From Martinezella lusitana (lineage in GTDB: Bacteria > Pseudomonadota > Alphaproteobacteria > Rhizobiales > Rhizobiaceae), in assembly GCF_900094565.1 (NCBI RefSeq), contig NZ_FMAF01000016.1:62001-126000 (forward strand): a DNA stretch of 64,000 nucleotides. The letters are read 5' to 3'. A model generated the notes under the pieces. That model had not been told where the DNA came from. It worked only from the letters and a program-made list of their open reading frames with translations, and searched no databases. A program made the position numbers and the translations under genes. Below, in pieces: positions 61,042-64,000 of this stretch. Every line of letters begins with the position of its first letter. The first letter of the stretch is position 1.

Positions 61042-61989
61042 ATGTATATCCCAACACTTGCCGACATGACTGCCGCGGATGAGCGGATCAGGCCTTACAT
61101 TCATCGAACCCCGGTTCTGACGTCCAGCTTCATCAACTCGCTGGCCGGAGCCGAACTGTTCTTCAAATGCGAGAATTTCCAGAAAGCGGGAGCCTTCAAG
61201 GCACGCGGCGCGTCGAACGCTGTTTTTGGCCTCAGCGACGAACAGGCCGCCAGGGGCGTTGCCACGCATTCGTCCGGCAACCACGGGACATGCCTTTCCT
61301 ATGCGGCCGGCCGTCGCGGAATTCCGTGCACGGTCGTCATGCCGCGCACCGCGCCGCAGGCAAAGAAGGATGCCGTCCGGGGATATGGCGGCAAGGTCGT
61401 CGAGTGCGAACCTTCGACCTCATCGCGCGAGGCCGTTTTCGCCGAAGTCGTGGCTGAAACGGGAGCGGAGTTCGTGCATCCCTACAACGATCCGCGAGTC
61501 ATCGCGGGACAGGCGACCTGCTCGAAAGAACTGATCGAACAGGTTGACGGGCTCGATGTCGTCATCGCCCCGATCGGCGGGGGCGGAATGGTCTCGGGAA
61601 CCTGCCTCACTCTCTCCAATCTTGCGCCCCGCATCAAGATCTACGCAGCAGAGCCGGAGCAGGCTGATGATGCCTACCGCAGTTTCAAAGCCGGCCACAT
61701 CATCGCAGACGACGCGCCGAACACCGTGGCCGATGGTCTCAAGGTGCCGCTGAAGGAGCTGACCTGGCATTTCGTCAGAAACCACGTCACGGATATCCTG
61801 ACGGCTTCCGAGGAAGATATCGTCGATGCAATGAAGCTCATCTGGAAGCGGATGAAGATCGTCATGGAGCCTTCCAGCGCCGTGCCTCTGGCGACCATCC
61901 TGAAGAACACGCACGTCTTTGCCGGAAAACGCGTCGGCATCATCATCACCGGCGGCAACGTCGACCTCGATAAATTGCCTTGGCAATAG
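61042..61989 (+). CDS. bhcB: erythro-beta-hydroxyaspartate dehydratase BhcB
   Basis: A 315-residue fold-type II PLP protein. Lys53 in FQKAGAFKARGASNA is the Schiff-base lysine, SSGNHG lies in the substrate loop (THSSGNHGTCLSYAAG), and APIGGGGMVSGTC is the phosphate-binding Gly loop. It is of the threonine dehydratase/serine racemase type. In the beta-hydroxyaspartate cycle it removes water from (2R,3S)-beta-hydroxyaspartate to give iminosuccinate. Spacing to bhcA and bhcC is 12 bases on both sides. Ending at VDLDKLPWQ, the length is normal for the family. Confidence 0.9.
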   Translation: MYIPTLADMTAADERIRPYIHRTPVLTSSFINSLAGAELFFKCENFQKAGAFKARGASNAVFGLSDEQAARGVATHSSGNHGTCLSYAAGRRGIPCTVVMPRTAPQAKKDAVRGYGGKVVECEPSTSSREAVFAEVVAETGAEFVHPYNDPRVIAGQATCSKELIEQVDGLDVVIAPIGGGGMVSGTCLTLSNLAPRIKIYAAEPEQADDAYRSFKAGHIIADDAPNTVADGLKVPLKELTWHFVRNHVTDILTASEEDIVDAMKLIWKRMKIVMEPSSAVPLATILKNTHVFAGKRVGIIITGGNVDLDKLPWQ

Positions 61990-62001
61990 GGAGCAGAAGC
62001 A

Positions 62002-63165
62002 ATGAACATGGAACCGAAATTTGCCGGCATGGAAGTCGGCTACGACGTACCGGCTCTTCCCGGAATGAGCGCCGATGACATCCAGACGCCCTGCCTGATC
62101 CTGGATCTCGATGCGCTCGAGCGCAACATCCGCAAGATGGGCGACTATGCAAAAGCCCACAACATGCGCCACCGCGCGCATGGCAAGATGCACAAGTCTG
62201 TCGATGTTCTGAGGCTCCAGCAGGAACTGGGCGGTGCTGTCGGCGTCTGCTGCCAGAAGGTTTCCGAAGCGGAAGTCTTCGTTCGCGGTGGGATCAAGGA
62301 TGTGCTGGTCTCGAACCAGGTTCGCGATCCGGCAAAGATCGATCGCCTGGCACTGCTGCCGCAGCGTGGCGCGCGGATCATCGTCTGCGTCGACGACCTG
62401 GCCAATGTCGATGAGCTCTCCAGGGCAGCGCAGAAATACGGCACGACGCTGGAATGCTTCATCGAGATTGATTGCGGCGCCGGACGGTGCGGCGTCACGA
62501 CGACCTCGGCCGTCGTCGAGCTTGCCAATGCCATCCATGCGGCCCCCGGCCTCAAGTTCACAGGCATCCAGGCCTATCAGGGCGCCATGCAGCACATCGA
62601 CAAGTATGAAGACCGCAAGGCCAAGCTCGATGCGGCGATAGCCCAGGTCAAGGATGCCGTCGACGCGCTCAAGGCCGAAGGTCTCGACCCCGAGCTGGTC
62701 AGCGGCGGCGGCACGGGCAGCTATTATTTCGAGAGCAATTCGGGCGTCTACAACGAGCTGCAGTGCGGCAGCTATGCGTTCATGGACGCGGATTACGGCC
62801 GCATCCGTGACAAAGACGGCAAGCGGATCGATCAGGGGGAATGGGAGAATGCGCTGTTCATCCTGACCAGCATCATGAGCCACGCAAAGGCGGACAAGGC
62901 AATCTGCGATGCCGGCCTCAAGGCGCAATCGGTCGACTCCGGATTGCCCTTTATCTATGGCCGCGATGACGTGAAATATATCAAATGCTCGGACGAGCAT
63001 GGCGTTATCGAAGACCCGAGCGGCGTCCTCAAGATAAACGAAAAGCTGCGTCTGGTCCCCGGTCATTGCGATCCGACCTGCAATGTCCATGATTGGTATG
63101 TCGGCGTGCGCAACGGCAAGGTCGAAACGCTCTGGCCCGTGTCCGCCCGCGGCAAGGCCTACTGA
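62002..63165 (+). CDS. bhcC: beta-hydroxyaspartate aldolase BhcC
   Basis: A 387-residue fold-type III PLP enzyme of the D-threonine aldolase group. The N-terminal barrel begins with DDIQTPCLILDLDALERNI; the PLP-lysine motif is HGKMHKS (residues 60-66), and the C-terminal VPGHCDPTCN carries the His and Asp that bind the divalent metal in this family. In the cycle it condenses glycine and glyoxylate to beta-hydroxyaspartate, the carbon-conserving step. It follows bhcB by 12 bases and precedes bhcD by 47. Confidence 0.9.
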   Translation: MNMEPKFAGMEVGYDVPALPGMSADDIQTPCLILDLDALERNIRKMGDYAKAHNMRHRAHGKMHKSVDVLRLQQELGGAVGVCCQKVSEAEVFVRGGIKDVLVSNQVRDPAKIDRLALLPQRGARIIVCVDDLANVDELSRAAQKYGTTLECFIEIDCGAGRCGVTTTSAVVELANAIHAAPGLKFTGIQAYQGAMQHIDKYEDRKAKLDAAIAQVKDAVDALKAEGLDPELVSGGGTGSYYFESNSGVYNELQCGSYAFMDADYGRIRDKDGKRIDQGEWENALFILTSIMSHAKADKAICDAGLKAQSVDSGLPFIYGRDDVKYIKCSDEHGVIEDPSGVLKINEKLRLVPGHCDPTCNVHDWYVGVRNGKVETLWPVSARGKAY

Positions 63166-63212
63166 CGAAACAGGGGGGTCCGGCCCCCATTGAAAAGCTA
63201 GCGGAAGCCAGA

Positions 63213-64000
63213 ATGATCATCGTTCCTGAGACTGAAATTGCCGGATTGGTGACGCCTGCCGATTGCTTCAGGGCGGTCGAGGGGGTGTTTGCCTCGATGG
63301 CGGATAAATCGGCCCACAATTTCCCTGTCGTCCGCGAGGCGATCGGGCATGCCGATGCCCTCTACGGCTTCAAGTCGGGTTTCGATCGCAAGGGCCTGGC
63401 GCTCGGTCTCAAGGCCGGTGGGTTCTGGCCGAACAATGTCCACAAGGGCCTCACCAACCATCAGTCGACCGTGTTCCTGTTCGATCCGGATACCGGCAAA
63501 TGCCGCGCCGTCGTCGGCGGCAATCTGTTGACTGCGCTGCGGACGGCGGCGGCCTCTGCCATCTCGATAAAATATCTTGCCCGTAAAGACGCGAAGGTCC
63601 TCGGCATGATCGGTGCCGGTCACCAGGCGACGTTTCAATTGCGCGCAGCCCTTGCGCAGCGCCCATTCGAAAGGATCGTCGGCTGGAATCTGCATCCGGA
63701 TATGCTGAGCCGTCTGGAGGAGGTTGCCAAGGAGGAGGGCCTTCCCTTCGAGGCAGTCGATCTTGATCGGCTGGGGGCAGAAGCGGATGTCATCATCTCG
63801 ATCACCTCGTCTTTTGCGCCGATGCTCAAGGCATCGCAGGTTCGAGCTGGCACACATCTCGCCTGCATGGGGACCGATACGAAGGGTAAGCAGGAGGTCG
63901 AAGCCGAAATCCTCGCTGCGGCAGCCGTCTTCACCGATGAAGTCGCACAGGCCGTTACCATCGGCGAATCCCAGCATGCGATCGAAAGGGGACTGATCCG
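63213..64000 (+). CDS. bhcD: Iminosuccinate reductase BhcD (C-terminus beyond window)
   Basis: The open frame from ATG 63213 (GCGGAAGCCAGA upstream) gives 262 residues before the window ends, out of about 315-320 expected. It belongs to the ornithine cyclodeaminase/mu-crystallin family: GFWPNNVHKGLTNHQSTVFLF, the nucleotide-binding Gly motif LGMIGAGHQATFQLRA, and ACMGTDTKGKQEVEAEIL. In the cycle it reduces iminosuccinate to aspartate with NAD(P)H, closing the loop with BhcA. Fourth gene of the bhc operon. Confidence 0.88.
   Translation, partial: MIIVPETEIAGLVTPADCFRAVEGVFASMADKSAHNFPVVREAIGHADALYGFKSGFDRKGLALGLKAGGFWPNNVHKGLTNHQSTVFLFDPDTGKCRAVVGGNLLTALRTAAASAISIKYLARKDAKVLGMIGAGHQATFQLRAALAQRPFERIVGWNLHPDMLSRLEEVAKEEGLPFEAVDLDRLGAEADVIISITSSFAPMLKASQVRAGTHLACMGTDTKGKQEVEAEILAAAAVFTDEVAQAVTIGESQHAIERGLI

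Noticed and set aside
61420..63090. Long minus-strand open frame opposite bhcB and bhcC
   Set aside because: It mirrors strongly supported PLP enzyme genes; the translated composition is typical of antisense in GC-rich DNA.

Overview
This 64-kb window looks like part of a Rhizobium-type alphaproteobacterial replicon. The pointers are a high GC content, a short second FtsZ, a DUF1127 micro-gene, a small RNA with three exact anti-Shine-Dalgarno loops of the alpha-r14 (NfeR1) type, many LysR, TetR, IclR and Rrf2 regulators, and a complete-looking bhc (beta-hydroxyaspartate cycle) cluster. No rRNA, functional tRNA, CRISPR array or intact insertion sequence was seen. All family assignments come from reading motifs; no database was searched.

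Layout. 0-3.6 kb (minus): a phosphatase, a GtrA-GT39 fusion and a GT2 glycosyltransferase cut by the window edge. 3.8-10.2 kb: a broken SDR gene, a LysR regulator, an AhpD-like protein, an MBL hydrolase, an atypical SDR, a periplasmic cupin, an MscS channel with a cNMP-like domain, and an Rrf2 regulator; the AhpD-like and rrf2 promoters share a GGATA-N5-TATCC-type operator. 11.2-15.4 kb: an RND pump (adaptor and transporter). 15.6-30.5 kb (all plus): a patatin-like membrane phospholipase, a ThDP enzyme, a catalase-like/alpha-dioxygenase fusion, a nitroreductase-like protein of unknown role, a secreted Gly-rich repeat protein, a caspase-FGE fusion, a Pepco-like small protein, and a class III cyclase with TolB-like and TPR domains. 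30.5-38.4 kb: YHS and ankyrin proteins, ftsZ2, emrAB with tetR, and a Cys/Met PLP lyase. 38.5-50.2 kb (minus): a Prc/Tsp protease, a conserved hypothetical, a pyruvyltransferase and flippase pair, a DUF4239-like protein, an FtsI-like PBP, a FUSC protein and PoxB. 50.6-58.8 kb: DUF1127, the alpha-r14-like sRNA, a LysR fragment, a cold-shock protein, a GH15 glucoamylase with a polyphosphate-type glucokinase, an MCP and a cupin remnant. 58.8-64 kb: bhcR and, divergently, bhcABCD (bhcD cut by the window end).

How the genes fit together. The most novel stretch is 15.6-27.9 kb. A lipid-releasing enzyme, a heme dioxygenase fused to a hydroperoxide-type heme domain, and a ThDP lyase-like enzyme suggest an oxylipin-type fatty-acid pathway; the caspase-FGE/Pepco pair immediately downstream resembles predicted bacterial conflict systems. 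Whether these form one system is inference. The bhc genes should convert glyoxylate and glycine to aspartate/oxaloacetate without carbon loss. The GH15/glucokinase pair should release and phosphorylate glucose from alpha-glucans.
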